A stretch of 64,000 nucleotides of DNA from Edwardsiella anguillarum ET080813 (GCF_000264765.2 NZ_CP006664.1:2852001-2916000), one strand, 5' to 3'; counted from the stretch's first letter, positions 16,748 through 24,668 are shown. Numbers and translations are program-made. The notes: generated by a model from the sequence alone, not told the origin.

Positions 16748-17251
16748 TTAATCGGCTTTCGGCAAGTCGAACGTACATAGCCACTCATCCGCATTGCGCC
16801 GATCACGCAGGCCTGGGAGTACCTCACCGCCTGCACGGATCCAGCGTGGATATTCTTTGCAGGAGGCGGGCATTTCCCCGGCGTTGATGAGCTTTAAGAG
16901 TGTGGACTTGCGAAATTTTCCAACCCCTACGTTGTAGATAAACGATGCCAGCGCCACACGTTGACCGTCCGTTAAAGGGGCTGTGACATAGCGATCAATC
17001 GCCTGAAATGCACCGCCCAGATCTTTTTCAAGCAAGGCCAGACATTCTGCGTCGGTCTTGTACATGCCGGGCTTAACGTCAGGGCCGGTGTGGCCGTAGC
17101 AGATGGTGGGGATTTTCACCGGATCCAGGTAGGTCGTGTTAACTTTCCCTTCCCAATAGCCGGTATAGGTTGCGGTGATCCCCAACAGACTGGCACCGGA
17201 CAAAATGGCCGCGAGTAACTTTTTACGTAATGCAGGGGGGAGTTTGGGCAT
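16748..17251 (-). CDS. Endolysin, GH24 lysozyme with SAR-type N terminus
   Basis: 167 residues. The T4-lysozyme-type catalytic triad is visible as E34 (YWEGK), D43 (YLDP) and T49 (IPTICYGHTG), with the family stretch ALASFIYNVGVGKFRKSTLLKLIN. The N terminus has a weakly hydrophobic Gly/Ala/Ser-rich helix (LLAAILSGASLLGITA), typical of signal-arrest-release endolysins, which reach the periplasm through Sec and are activated on membrane depolarisation. No clear holin gene was recognised beside it. Confidence 0.92.
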   Translation of the reverse strand: MPKLPPALRKKLLAAILSGASLLGITATYTGYWEGKVNTTYLDPVKIPTICYGHTGPDVKPGMYKTDAECLALLEKDLGGAFQAIDRYVTAPLTDGQRVALASFIYNVGVGKFRKSTLLKLINAGEMPASCKEYPRWIRAGGEVLPGLRDRRNADEWLCTFDLPKAD

Positions 17252-17375
17252 GAGGCTATCCGTTCGTCACAATCTGCGAACAGGATAAAAAACAGAGAGG
17301 TACTCAGGGGATTTGCATATGCCGGTGAAACTGCAATCCGCCCTCTGGAGGGCCGCCGATTGCACGCGGCGTGAC

Positions 17376-17804
17376 TTAATGCGAAGCGAACAGATCGCGC
17401 TGGTAGCGGTTCATGTGCAGTTTGCGCTGGCGACTTATGATGCGATAAAACTGGGTCTGACCCAACCGGTATTTTTTCAACAGTGCGGTCATGTTCCGTC
17501 CATCATATTCCCGGTAGATTTTATCATCGCGCAGCGAGTTAAACAGCACCTCCCCATTAGGAAGATAGTAAGAACGCCCACCCATATAATGGCTCATTGC
17601 CGCAGCCAGCTTACGTGCCAGCTGGCGCGGTTCATGCGGGGTTTTAGCTTGCCGCTTGATTTCACACTCCAGCACATCGATCAGCGCGACCAGCATTTGC
17701 GGCCACTGCCGCTCCAACTCATTAACCGGAATTTCGTCCATATGGTCGAACAGCTGCTGCGCATCGGGATCGCCCTCAAATAAATCAGTTTGGATCTCAG
17801 CCAT
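17376..17804 (-). CDS. mor: Mor/C family transcription activator
   Basis: 142 residues from ATG at 17804 (MAEIQTDLFEGD; GAGGTGTCT precedes it). The C-terminal half has the Mor/C helix-turn-helix: GRNMTALLKKYRLGQTQFYRII, preceded by the beta-strand region SYYLPNGEVLFNSLRDDKIYREY. In Mu, Mor switches on middle transcription and C the late genes. Only one member of the family is seen here, so it may drive the late operon directly. The gene follows the early-operon terminator; a TATAAT-like -10 lies at 17841-17846 on the minus strand. Confidence 0.92.
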   Translation of the reverse strand: MAEIQTDLFEGDPDAQQLFDHMDEIPVNELERQWPQMLVALIDVLECEIKRQAKTPHEPRQLARKLAAAMSHYMGGRSYYLPNGEVLFNSLRDDKIYREYDGRNMTALLKKYRLGQTQFYRIISRQRKLHMNRYQRDLFASH

Positions 17805-17847
17805 AGACACCTCATGATCGTTTATACAGTACAAGGTGCCATTATAT

Positions 17848-17873
17848 AAAAAATCCCGCCGATTAGCGGGATT
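17848..17873 (-). terminator. Rho-independent terminator after gemA (end of early operon)
   Basis: AATCCCGC (17852-17859) pairs with GCGGGATT (17866-17873) around a six-base loop. On the minus strand the stem is followed by TTTTTTATAT. It lies directly after gemA and before mor, where Mu also separates early from middle transcription. Confidence 0.8.
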
Positions 17874-17877
17874 TTTG

Positions 17878-18396
17878 TCATCGTTTAGTTGCCCGGTAGC
17901 GCAAATAATCACGACAGAGCGCATCATAGCCACGCGGTGGATTGCCCGGCGGCATTGCCGACAACATGCAGCGTCGGTGCCATTTTTTAAGGCTTTCCAA
18001 CACCTGCGCGGCCAGTTCACTGTCCCGATTTAACCAGGCAAGCTGTGCCACACCCAGACCGCCATTTAGCGTGGCTGTCGTACGCTTTATCCAGGCATTC
18101 AATGCAACTTCATCACCATTTTTAATGAAGCCCTCGTCGTGCATGGTGCGCCATATTGCACGAATTTTTGCGGGGATCGTCGCAGGCTTTATCCCCTTGA
18201 GCGGGGGTTTTGCGTGAGGTTTAAAGCCTCGGGTGTTAAAAGCATCGAGAACGTTTTTAAGCTCGTTGTCGGTCATATCGCGGCAACTCCGTTTACCCGG
18301 AACGGCTGCTATGAGGACGGCCCGATAGGTATCCTCGTCGAGGTGTAGATCACGGCGGGCGATATGGATTAACTTAATGAGGGACGTACGCTGCAT
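17878..18396 (-). CDS. gemA: GemA-like regulatory protein (Mu gp16, DUF1018)
   Basis: 172 residues. The N terminus (SLIKLIHIARRDLHLDEDTYRAVL) and the later segments TDNELKNVLDAFNTRGFKP and KIRAIWRTMHDEGFIKNGDE are diagnostic of the GemA/DUF1018 family. In Mu, GemA modifies host gene expression and DNA supercoiling during early infection. AGGAGACACACC precedes the ATG. The gene is the last of the early block. Confidence 0.92.
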   Translation of the reverse strand: MQRTSLIKLIHIARRDLHLDEDTYRAVLIAAVPGKRSCRDMTDNELKNVLDAFNTRGFKPHAKPPLKGIKPATIPAKIRAIWRTMHDEGFIKNGDEVALNAWIKRTTATLNGGLGVAQLAWLNRDSELAAQVLESLKKWHRRCMLSAMPPGNPPRGYDALCRDYLRYRATKR

Positions 18397-18454
18397 GGTG
18401 TGTCTCCTAGCGTGTATACTACATTCAATAGTAATTGATAATGGAGATATATGA

Positions 18455-18868
18455 ATGCGTATTGATTATGATGAAATGAAAAAAATCCTTAATATTTTCT
18501 TGGACTCTCCCCATGCATTTATCACATTAAAAGATACCGGAATCCTTGAGGTGAATGATGAGCAAGAGGAGATCCTTTTATTTACATTGTTATTAATGGT
18601 AGAGAATGGACTCATAAGTAATGATGAGTTAGAAACGGGCTCTCCATCATGCATTGGTATACACATGACAAATAGCACACCAAGAGTAAACTCCGCGCGA
18701 AAAATAAGGCTAACCCAGAATGGGCATGATTTTGCGAGTGCTTTAGCCCAAAAGCCAATTCTTGAGAGAATCAAGAAAGAGTTTGCTGACGCCCCCTTTG
18801 ATGTTGTTAAAGACGTCAGCAAGAGTATGCTAGCTAAATTTTTTAAAGATAAGCTCGGCCTGGAGTAG
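18455..18868 (+). CDS. DUF2513-like protein, plus-strand prophage cargo gene
   Basis: 137 residues. The pattern resembles DUF2513: an N-terminal MRIDYDEMKKILNIFLDS, a middle that looks like a winged helix (LLLMVENGLISNDELE), and a C-terminal KIRLTQNGHDFASAL with a helical tail ending in KFFKDKLGLE. The gene is markedly AT-rich, lies opposite to the early operon, and has its own GGAGATATATGA ribosome site. Its stop overlaps the convergent 18830-19016 gene by 39 bases. DUF2513 proteins are scattered in phages and islands without known function; a lysogen-expressed defence or exclusion role is only a guess. Confidence 0.7.
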   Translation: MRIDYDEMKKILNIFLDSPHAFITLKDTGILEVNDEQEEILLFTLLLMVENGLISNDELETGSPSCIGIHMTNSTPRVNSARKIRLTQNGHDFASALAQKPILERIKKEFADAPFDVVKDVSKSMLAKFFKDKLGLE

Positions 18869-19016
18869 TTTCTGGCTTAATCTCCATAAAACATCTAAGG
18901 CGGCAACAGCTGCCTTTTTATCATCACTATTTGCCAACATTTCACCCATGCCACTGGCTATAAACAAAGGCCGACATTCATCTTTCATTGTGATTTCATT
19001 AGGCATATAGCCTCCG
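18830..19016 (-). CDS. Small early-region protein, unknown
   Basis: The start at 19016 is chosen because CGGAGGCTAT precedes it; an in-frame ATG at 19093 lacks a good ribosome site. About 61 residues, beginning MPNEITMKDECRPLFIASG, mostly helical (KKAAVAALDVLWRLSQKLL). No family recognised. Confidence 0.6.
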
Positions 19017-19085
19017 ATAGCATTTCTTTTATCATAAAAGACAGTTTTTACAAATGAGGGAAGATTACAATATCTCAACCATTGC

Positions 19086-19301
19086 TTAGTCATAGGTTAG
19101 CATCCCATGATGATTTTTAATCATTTCTTTAGCAACATCGACAGCATCATAATGGTGCCAGTTAAATTCATCATTCTCTGGTGAGAAGGACCATAATTCC
19201 ACAGCAATTAAAGCAGCCTGATCGCCCAACTCCGACGATACTGCCTTCATCAATCGACGTCGCCAGAAAAAATATTGAACCCTCTGTAATAGATTATTCA
19301 C
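19086..19301 (-). CDS. Small early-region protein, unknown
   Basis: 71 residues from GTG at 19301, preceded by GGGGAGGGA. The sequence starts with a basic aromatic segment (NNLLQRVQYFFWRRRLMKAV) and ends NHHGMLTYD. It overlaps the preceding 35-residue gene by eight bases. No family recognised. Confidence 0.62.
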   Translation of the reverse strand: MNNLLQRVQYFFWRRRLMKAVSSELGDQAALIAVELWSFSPENDEFNWHHYDAVDVAKEMIKNHHGMLTYD

Positions 19302-19401
19302 ACTCCCTCCCCAATAGCTCGCTAATTTTTACAAAAGAAAAACCACGAGTGCGTAGCCTTACAACCTCTTCGGCAATGGCTTTCTTATGTGAGTTCATCA
19401 T
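19294..19401 (-). CDS. 35-residue helix-turn-helix-like microprotein
   Basis: Beginning MMNSHKKAIAEEVVRLR and continuing RGFSFVKISELLGRECE, this very short protein is a bare helix-turn-helix-like unit. It has one of the best ribosome sites in the early block (GGGAGGGGTAATTC before ATG) and its ATG overlaps the stop of the MazG-like gene (ATGATGA). A short DNA-binding regulator is plausible; no partner domain is present. Confidence 0.6.
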   Translation of the reverse strand: MMNSHKKAIAEEVVRLRTRGFSFVKISELLGRECE

Positions 19402-19886
19402 GAATTACCCCTCCCAGCAGATTGTTCGATACGTTGCGCATCCCGAACACAAATCTGCGCGGCATACATCATGCGACCCATTGCCAAACGCAAGTGCGCA
19501 GCTGCCTGTCGGTTATGACTCGCTTTGCCAGACATGGATAAACCTTTAGCCATGCACATATGCTCAAGAGCCTCATCAATCAACTCGAATGGCGGTGGTA
19601 TGAGTTGAGCAGGAGCACTTGCAGGTATTCCCAGTCGCCGGGAGAGGCGTGCTAATTTTCGCGATTTTTCGTTGTCCAACTCACCGCCAAAGCCATTATT
19701 CCGTAACTGCTCAATCATAATTTCAACGTCTGCGGCTTCCGATACCACCTTACCAATATTGGTGCGATGGTTGAGGAAACGGCTGATGACGGCGGCTAAT
19801 TCGCTGGCCTCCTCGTTTAATACCAGCATTTGGGCGTCAAATCCCCAGCGAGAGAATGCTGCGTCATAGATTTCTTTCTTATCCAT
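19398..19886 (-). CDS. MazG-like nucleotide pyrophosphohydrolase
   Basis: 162 residues from ATG at 19886 (GGAGCAATATT precedes it). The N-terminal half shows the MazG/dUTPase-like metal-binding pattern: EEASE near residues 26-30 and SEAADVEIMIEQLR about 20 residues later, matching EXXE-(12-28)-EXXD. The C-terminal half is helical and family-specific. Such enzymes hydrolyse (d)NTPs and are common in phage early regions, where they shape nucleotide pools or counter host alarmones. Substrate is unknown. Confidence 0.78.
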   Translation of the reverse strand: MDKKEIYDAAFSRWGFDAQMLVLNEEASELAAVISRFLNHRTNIGKVVSEAADVEIMIEQLRNNGFGGELDNEKSRKLARLSRRLGIPASAPAQLIPPPFELIDEALEHMCMAKGLSMSGKASHNRQAAAHLRLAMGRMMYAAQICVRDAQRIEQSAGRGNS

Positions 19887-19963
19887 AATATTGCTCCGAT
19901 AAATTTGGCGCGCACGAACCCATGACGCGAGCGCCAAATTAAAACAGGGTTTAACGTTCTTTT

Positions 19964-20488
19964 TTAAATGCCAGCGTCTTGTTCAAATGGGGTGATAGCA
20001 AAATCCTCTATTCCTGATTTTACAGAGATACCTGCCACACCCGCTACAGACGTCGGTTCGTTCAGGATAGCTTCTTTATTAACTTCCTCTTTAACTCTGA
20101 TAAAACGCTCTAACTTGAGGCGTTTTAATGTTTCCAGAACCGAGTCCACCCCACGAATAGATACAGAGGGTGGGCGATTACGCCAGGCGACTTCACCCGT
20201 TACCATATTGGCTGTTTTTGTCTTGCCATTTTCTGTGAGTTCATCACGGTGAGACTCACACCAATTTTGAACCCCTTTAGAAAGTACCTCCAAGTCATTT
20301 TTAATCTTTTCTATTTCGGGTAAGCATCGCTGTGTAATTTGTGCAATATCGTCATTCATCAACGTTTCGAGGCGAACCGCCTCACGCTGGAGGTCACCGA
20401 TTTTGCGGATATCACTCGCGGCCTCCGCTTTTGACTGCGGAACATATAGCGCTGCTGCGGATTTAATGCGCTTGGTTTTTGTTGCCAT
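19964..20488 (-). CDS. gam: Host-nuclease inhibitor Gam (Mu Gam family)
   Basis: 174 residues from ATG at 20488, the same length as Mu Gam. The long helical hairpin (EAASDIRKIGDLQREAVRLE, then LPEIEKIKNDLEVLSKGVQNW) and the downstream GEVAWRNRPPSVSI are diagnostic. Gam is related to Ku and coats linear DNA ends, protecting them from RecBCD-type exonucleases. CGGAGTGTAGTC precedes the start; the start overlaps the end of the upstream gene by 26 bases. Confidence 0.93.
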   Translation of the reverse strand: MATKTKRIKSAAALYVPQSKAEAASDIRKIGDLQREAVRLETLMNDDIAQITQRCLPEIEKIKNDLEVLSKGVQNWCESHRDELTENGKTKTANMVTGEVAWRNRPPSVSIRGVDSVLETLKRLKLERFIRVKEEVNKEAILNEPTSVAGVAGISVKSGIEDFAITPFEQDAGI

Positions 20489-20765
20489 GACTACACTCCG
20501 TATTCTTTGAAATAAGTTTGGTATTAATAACTTCACCGCCACATGCGGCTACCGCACGATCGACCTCCATACTCACCAGCTTGATAATTTCACTGGATAT
20601 TTCACTCATAGCAAGGGCATAGACAGCATCAAGCCCTTTCTTTTTGTCATTGATGCCATCAATAGATATGGTGACACCCACCTCAGTATTATGTTGAAGC
20701 CGCCCATCCTGTAACTTTGTTGAAGTATCGCCATCAACATGAAAATCAAAAACAACCCGCACCAT
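20463..20765 (-). CDS. Early-region protein, unknown
   Basis: 100 residues, beginning MVRVVFDFHVDGDTSTKLQ. An N-terminal beta-rich half (TEVGVTISIDGINDKK) is followed by a helical half (AVYALAMSEISSEIIKLVS). AAAAGGAGCTAGTT gives a strong ribosome site and overlaps the stop of the 27-residue gene upstream. I do not recognise a family. Confidence 0.62.
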   Translation of the reverse strand: MVRVVFDFHVDGDTSTKLQDGRLQHNTEVGVTISIDGINDKKKGLDAVYALAMSEISSEIIKLVSMEVDRAVAACGGEVINTKLISKNTECSHGNKNQAH

Positions 20766-20767
20766 AA

Positions 20768-20851
20768 CTAGCTCCTTTTATTACAAGAAAGAATGATTGG
20801 AATGATCACAAAAAACACCAGTGCGATAAGATCATCATCTGACATTACCAT
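20768..20851 (-). CDS. 27-residue single-helix membrane microprotein
   Basis: Starts MVMSDDDLIALVFF, continues with VIIPIILSCNKRS: an acidic N terminus, one hydrophobic helix and a basic C terminus. GAGGTAATTA precedes the ATG, and the stop overlaps the ribosome site of the next gene, so it is probably translated. Function unknown. Confidence 0.55.
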   Translation of the reverse strand: MVMSDDDLIALVFFVIIPIILSCNKRS

Positions 20852-20859
20852 TAATTACC

Positions 20860-21114
20860 TCAGCGATTTAAACGCTCCTTAATCAGTTTTGAAAAGTGCA
20901 ATAGCGCGTCAACAGCATCATTCTGTGAATCGGCCTCCGGGATACCCGGAACATAAATTTCATGCCCGTTATACGAATGCCGTGCCAATACGATGACATT
21001 ATCCATAATCTGTTGTTTATCGCCTTTGGCGATAGGTAATGCTCCAGGCGGAACACTGTTACCAAACTCAATCAAACCGCTAGCCCAGGCATAGGCGGTA
21101 ATTTTCTGTGTCAT
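20860..21114 (-). CDS. Early-region protein, unknown
   Basis: 84 residues from ATG at 21114 (MTQKITAYAWASGLIEFG), chosen because GGGAGTAAAGGCG precedes it. The sequence includes PPGALPIAKGD and ends in a helix (AVDALLHFSKLIKERLNR). No family recognised. Confidence 0.62.
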   Translation of the reverse strand: MTQKITAYAWASGLIEFGNSVPPGALPIAKGDKQQIMDNVIVLARHSYNGHEIYVPGIPEADSQNDAVDALLHFSKLIKERLNR

Positions 21115-21119
21115 CGCCT

Positions 21120-21347
21120 TTACTCCCAATAAACCGTGCAACCGTTGATTCTAACTGCATGAACGCGGCGACGTAGGCCGTCAGTTGTTACTGTGATTTC
21201 GATGGCTCCGTCAACGGGGGGATGCGTCATGCCTAATACCTCTACCGCTGGGCGCTGACGGTAACGCTTTGAGCGACCAATAACGGCACCTGTTGGCTCC
21301 ACCATGCGACGAACGGCATTTACAGCATCAAACATATTTACAGGCAT
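21120..21347 (-). CDS. Early-region protein, unknown
   Basis: 75 residues, starting MPVNMFDAVNAVRRMVEP, mainly beta-rich after residue 20 (GAIEITVTTDGLRRRVHAVR). It follows the B gene by two bases in the early operon. No family recognised. Confidence 0.6.
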   Translation of the reverse strand: MPVNMFDAVNAVRRMVEPTGAVIGRSKRYRQRPAVEVLGMTHPPVDGAIEITVTTDGLRRRVHAVRINGCTVYWE

Positions 21348-21349
21348 AA

Positions 21350-22288
21350 TTAACCTCCTAACGCGATTAAGTCGGTATCAATATTCAGGTCTTTAAATGC
21401 AGCACGAATATTGGTCTCAGTTAGTTTCTCGCCATCTGCACTTGCCGTGATATGTGCAAGTCGCAAGGTATGCGATAGCACGCGTAATGCGCCGGGTTTC
21501 TCGGCAATGGCGTGCAATAACTTACGCTCTGCCTCGCCTTTGATATCCCAGGCATCCGCAATAGCATTAACATCGGCCTTTTTAGCCTTATGGATCCGTG
21601 ATGGTTTAGCAATTCGACTAAACAACCGGGCCAATTCAATCGGACGGCGTCCATCACCGGTCATTTGTGACAATACCCGTAGATTACCAATTAGCACCAT
21701 GCCAATTTTCGTCGCATCTTGCAGAGAACGCAGCTCCTCCAATGCCTCCATATTTAAATGATCTGCCTCGTCAACGATAACCAGGCCACTGGTGCCATTC
21801 ATACGGCGGCGAATAGCGCGCGCCAATGGGCCTTTACGGCGAGGCGCATCGCTAATACCTAAAACCTCGGCTAGTTCGGTTAAACACTCCGTAACGGTGG
21901 CGCAGGAGGGGGAAGCCGTCATCATCCAAACGTTCGGCTTAATACTGTATTCGCGCGCCGCGACGGTTTTACCTACACCAGGGTTACCTGCAATGACGCT
22001 GATACACTCTGCTAACTGTGCAAACTGGAATACCGTCCAGATTTGGCGCACTGTTTGTGTTTCAACAAAGCGCGGAGGCTCGGCCAGTGTTGATTTTTGC
22101 TGGTAGTTATCCAGCCATACCTCGACGGCCTCCGCTACACGTCCATTATTCCCCTTGTAATTGCCATTGGCGAAAGCGGAGATCACCGCTACCGAGAAGC
22201 CGGTCTCGCTGGCAATTTGGGTCATAGTGGCTTTCTCTGCATCAACCATGTCACGGATAGTCTTGCTAATCGCATTAATATCGCTCAT
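21350..22288 (-). CDS. B: Transposition target-selection ATPase B (Mu B-like)
   Basis: 312 residues. An N-terminal helix-turn-helix (MTQIASETGFSVAVISAFANG, residues about 21-41) precedes an AAA+ domain with Walker A GNPGVGKT (101-108), Walker B LVIVDEAD (169-176), sensor segment GMVLIGN and a C-terminal helical domain. MuB binds target DNA, delivers it to the transpososome and provides target immunity. The gene lies directly after the transposase gene. Confidence 0.95.
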   Translation of the reverse strand: MSDINAISKTIRDMVDAEKATMTQIASETGFSVAVISAFANGNYKGNNGRVAEAVEVWLDNYQQKSTLAEPPRFVETQTVRQIWTVFQFAQLAECISVIAGNPGVGKTVAAREYSIKPNVWMMTASPSCATVTECLTELAEVLGISDAPRRKGPLARAIRRRMNGTSGLVIVDEADHLNMEALEELRSLQDATKIGMVLIGNLRVLSQMTGDGRRPIELARLFSRIAKPSRIHKAKKADVNAIADAWDIKGEAERKLLHAIAEKPGALRVLSHTLRLAHITASADGEKLTETNIRAAFKDLNIDTDLIALGG

Positions 22289-22321
22289 AATTCCCTCGTT
22301 TTATGATCTTTGTTGTTCCAG

Positions 22322-22353
22322 ATAACCTGAGTGGCTGCTCGGGTTATTTTTTT
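22322..22353 (+). terminator. Terminator-like hairpin oriented against the early operon
   Basis: ATAACCTGAG (22322-22331) pairs with CTCGGGTTAT (22338-22347), ten pairs with one G-T. On the plus strand seven Ts follow. The operon is transcribed on the minus strand, so a real terminator here would stop antisense transcription entering A from B. Confidence 0.45.
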
Positions 22354-22355
22354 GC

Positions 22356-24431
22356 TTAAATTCCGCTATTGCGTGCTTTCTGTTTGGCCAGCAATGCAAC
22401 GCCTCGCTGGAATGCATCGTCGTCTTCTACATCTTCCACTTCCACCGTGACCGCTTTTAGGGCCGTATTTCCTATAGGGCGGTATACATTTGCTGGGAGC
22501 CACTCTGGCGCACCCGGTGCAGGTAACGTCTGTTGATTTTCGGCTTCGGCCAGTCGGATTTTTTCCTCGCCACGCTGGCGCATACCTTTGATCCGCTGCT
22601 GGCGGTTGTGATACGCCGCTGTAACCGGGAATGCCTCTTTTTTGTTGCCATCCCAAATCGCGTCACAAATCAGCGTGCCATCCATACGGCAGACAATAAC
22701 TTTGGACGCATCATGTACGTCATAGCTCACCAACACCTGGCGGCCATGCTCATTGCGTAATGCTTCCGAGTAGTAAAGGTTATTGAATAACCTGACTTCA
22801 CAACGGTTTACTGTTCGCTCAATCTGCGGCATAAACATATGGCGCAATTCGACGTTGGACAGCCATTCAAGCTGCGTACCCTCCTTTTCCAGCTTGTAAC
22901 GCCGAAATTGTGCTGGTGTGAAATGCTCGCCATCACCCCGCTTAGGCAAGGATGAGTGGGGGCGATTGTTGTACCACTCAATCCCGTCTTCAATGGCGGC
23001 CACCATTGCGTCCCAAGAGGGCAAATCACGTAATGTCTGCTGTTGTTTGGCGGTTAACACCTTGCCCTTATCAACAGCGTTAAGCGCTGATTTAAGCGCT
23101 TTTCCCATACGCCGAACCGTGCTTTTATCTGCCCCGGTGCCGTAGTAGGTGGCAAATTGGCGCGCGATGCGCATCCCTAATGTGCGGTTAAGGCGCTCAA
23201 TAATGCCCCGGCCCTGTGGGTTCTCTGGAATACCTAGCCGGTGATCGATACCCAGGCGAGGCAAAATACCCGTTATATCCGCATCAAATGCCGTATTAGT
23301 CTCACCACCACCATTATCTGAGTAATAAATCCAGGGCTTACCATTCTTCGCTATGCTGTAGCGCAGTGCATCGGCAACCGCGATCACACTCTCGGACAAT
23401 GCCAGGCTCCAGCCCACGATGTAACGACAGCTACCATCGAGAATAAACGTCACCTCGGGTGAGAATGGGTTACCGTGGTCAGGATGCGCGACTTTAACCT
23501 TCATCCCATGACCATCGCCGATCCAGACATAATTCACCGGTAGGCAATTCCAGTCACGGCGGACAAAACCTTCAATCTGGCGAGCTTCGCTGCCCGTTAT
23601 CCGGCCTTTTTGCTTCACCACCGCAGGTAGCTTGTCCATTGCATAGCGGATTGCATCATAAGAGGGCACAGCCGCCTGCATATCCGGCTGATCTGCATAG
23701 CGATCCATCCATTCCGCGACAAATGCCTCATAAGCCTCGGTCATCAAAATCCCATTGGGATCTCGCCAGTACTCCAGGAAAGCGGGGAGCCAGGCTATCT
23801 GCTCTGGCGGTACTGGCTGGCGCTTACCGGGAGCCAGCAAAACCAGACGTTCGGCAGCCGAGGAAGCCCGTTTATAGTCGGCAACCCAGCGCTTTAGCGT
23901 GATTTCACTCAGCGCACGGCTTTTTCCCTTTTTGGCATTGGCTTTTGCCGCAACCTCAGCGAGGCGCTTCGGCAATGCTCCCTCTTTGGCTTGCTTGACC
24001 AGCTCTCGGATAGCCTTAGCGCAGCTATAGCCTGGAATTGAACCCAGTTTTAACGCTTCTGCGACCAGCGCCATGCGAGCGTCAGCGGTTTCACGTTGTG
24101 CGGTGTTGAGTTCAGCCAGTTTTTGCTCCATCAGTGCCGGGCACTTGCGATAAAGGGCGATTTTTCCCTCATCACGACCTTTTCCCTGCGGTGTAACGGG
24201 AGCTAGGGCCGCTACTGGAGAAGTCATCATCTGTTTTACATAGCGAGTACGCACCTGCTCCTGGATAGCTGTCGGTAAGCAATCAATGCTGTACTCAAAC
24301 GCCTTTGTGCCAGGGCGTTTCCGCTTCATGCCGTCACAAGCCCATTTGTTGAGTGCTGCACGAATTCCCTGCACTGTGCCAGGAAGTCCAGATATACCGA
24401 CTAATTCATTTACAGAGACAAACATGATCAC
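22356..24431 (-). CDS. A: DDE transposase A (Mu A-like)
   Basis: 691 residues, close to MuA (663). The N-terminal winged helix domain (FVSVNELVGISGLPG, MKRKRPGTKAFEYSID) binds enhancer or end sites; a helical DNA-binding region follows. The RNase H-like core carries D306 (VWIGDGHG), D372 (YYSDNGGGETN) and E412 (GRGIIERLNRTLG). A beta-barrel and a C-terminal B/ClpX-interaction region follow. The start is GTG at 24431 or ATG at 24425; AGAGG precedes both. The A gene overlaps the ner stop. Confidence 0.96.
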   Translation of the reverse strand: MIMFVSVNELVGISGLPGTVQGIRAALNKWACDGMKRKRPGTKAFEYSIDCLPTAIQEQVRTRYVKQMMTSPVAALAPVTPQGKGRDEGKIALYRKCPALMEQKLAELNTAQRETADARMALVAEALKLGSIPGYSCAKAIRELVKQAKEGALPKRLAEVAAKANAKKGKSRALSEITLKRWVADYKRASSAAERLVLLAPGKRQPVPPEQIAWLPAFLEYWRDPNGILMTEAYEAFVAEWMDRYADQPDMQAAVPSYDAIRYAMDKLPAVVKQKGRITGSEARQIEGFVRRDWNCLPVNYVWIGDGHGMKVKVAHPDHGNPFSPEVTFILDGSCRYIVGWSLALSESVIAVADALRYSIAKNGKPWIYYSDNGGGETNTAFDADITGILPRLGIDHRLGIPENPQGRGIIERLNRTLGMRIARQFATYYGTGADKSTVRRMGKALKSALNAVDKGKVLTAKQQQTLRDLPSWDAMVAAIEDGIEWYNNRPHSSLPKRGDGEHFTPAQFRRYKLEKEGTQLEWLSNVELRHMFMPQIERTVNRCEVRLFNNLYYSEALRNEHGRQVLVSYDVHDASKVIVCRMDGTLICDAIWDGNKKEAFPVTAAYHNRQQRIKGMRQRGEEKIRLAEAENQQTLPAPGAPEWLPANVYRPIGNTALKAVTVEVEDVEDDDAFQRGVALLAKQKARNSGI

Positions 24432-24661
24432 GCAGCCTCTCGTGAGTAACGGCTGGGCCAGATATCCTCAGGATTGACGCCTATTGCGGCGGCAATAATG
24501 CGCTCATATTTGGGACACTTTCTATAAAGCGCATTTTTTAGCGAGTCTTGCTTCAACCCTGCACCAAGGGAGAGTTCACGGAGGGTGAGCCCCTTGACAT
24601 GGACAGCCGCTACAACATTAGCGGGGTGCCAGTCCTGCTTTACCACTTCATTTCTCATCAT
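24428..24661 (-). CDS. ner: Ner-like negative regulator of early transcription
   Basis: 77 residues (MMRNEVVKQDWHPANVVAAV..., ending VNPEDIWPSRYSREAA). The pattern DWHPA, LTLRELS, LKNALYRKCPKYERIIAAAIG and WPSRY is the Ner/Nlp lambda-repressor-like helix-turn-helix family. In Mu, Ner turns down both the early and repressor promoters. It is the first gene of the early operon, opposite the repressor. Confidence 0.93.
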   Translation of the reverse strand: MMRNEVVKQDWHPANVVAAVHVKGLTLRELSLGAGLKQDSLKNALYRKCPKYERIIAAAIGVNPEDIWPSRYSREAA

Positions 24662-24668
24662 CGTTCGC

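Noticed and set aside
22322-22353. Terminator ending transposase gene transcription
   Set aside because: The T tract is on the plus strand, so it cannot terminate the minus-strand operon; listed only as an antisense-facing hairpin.
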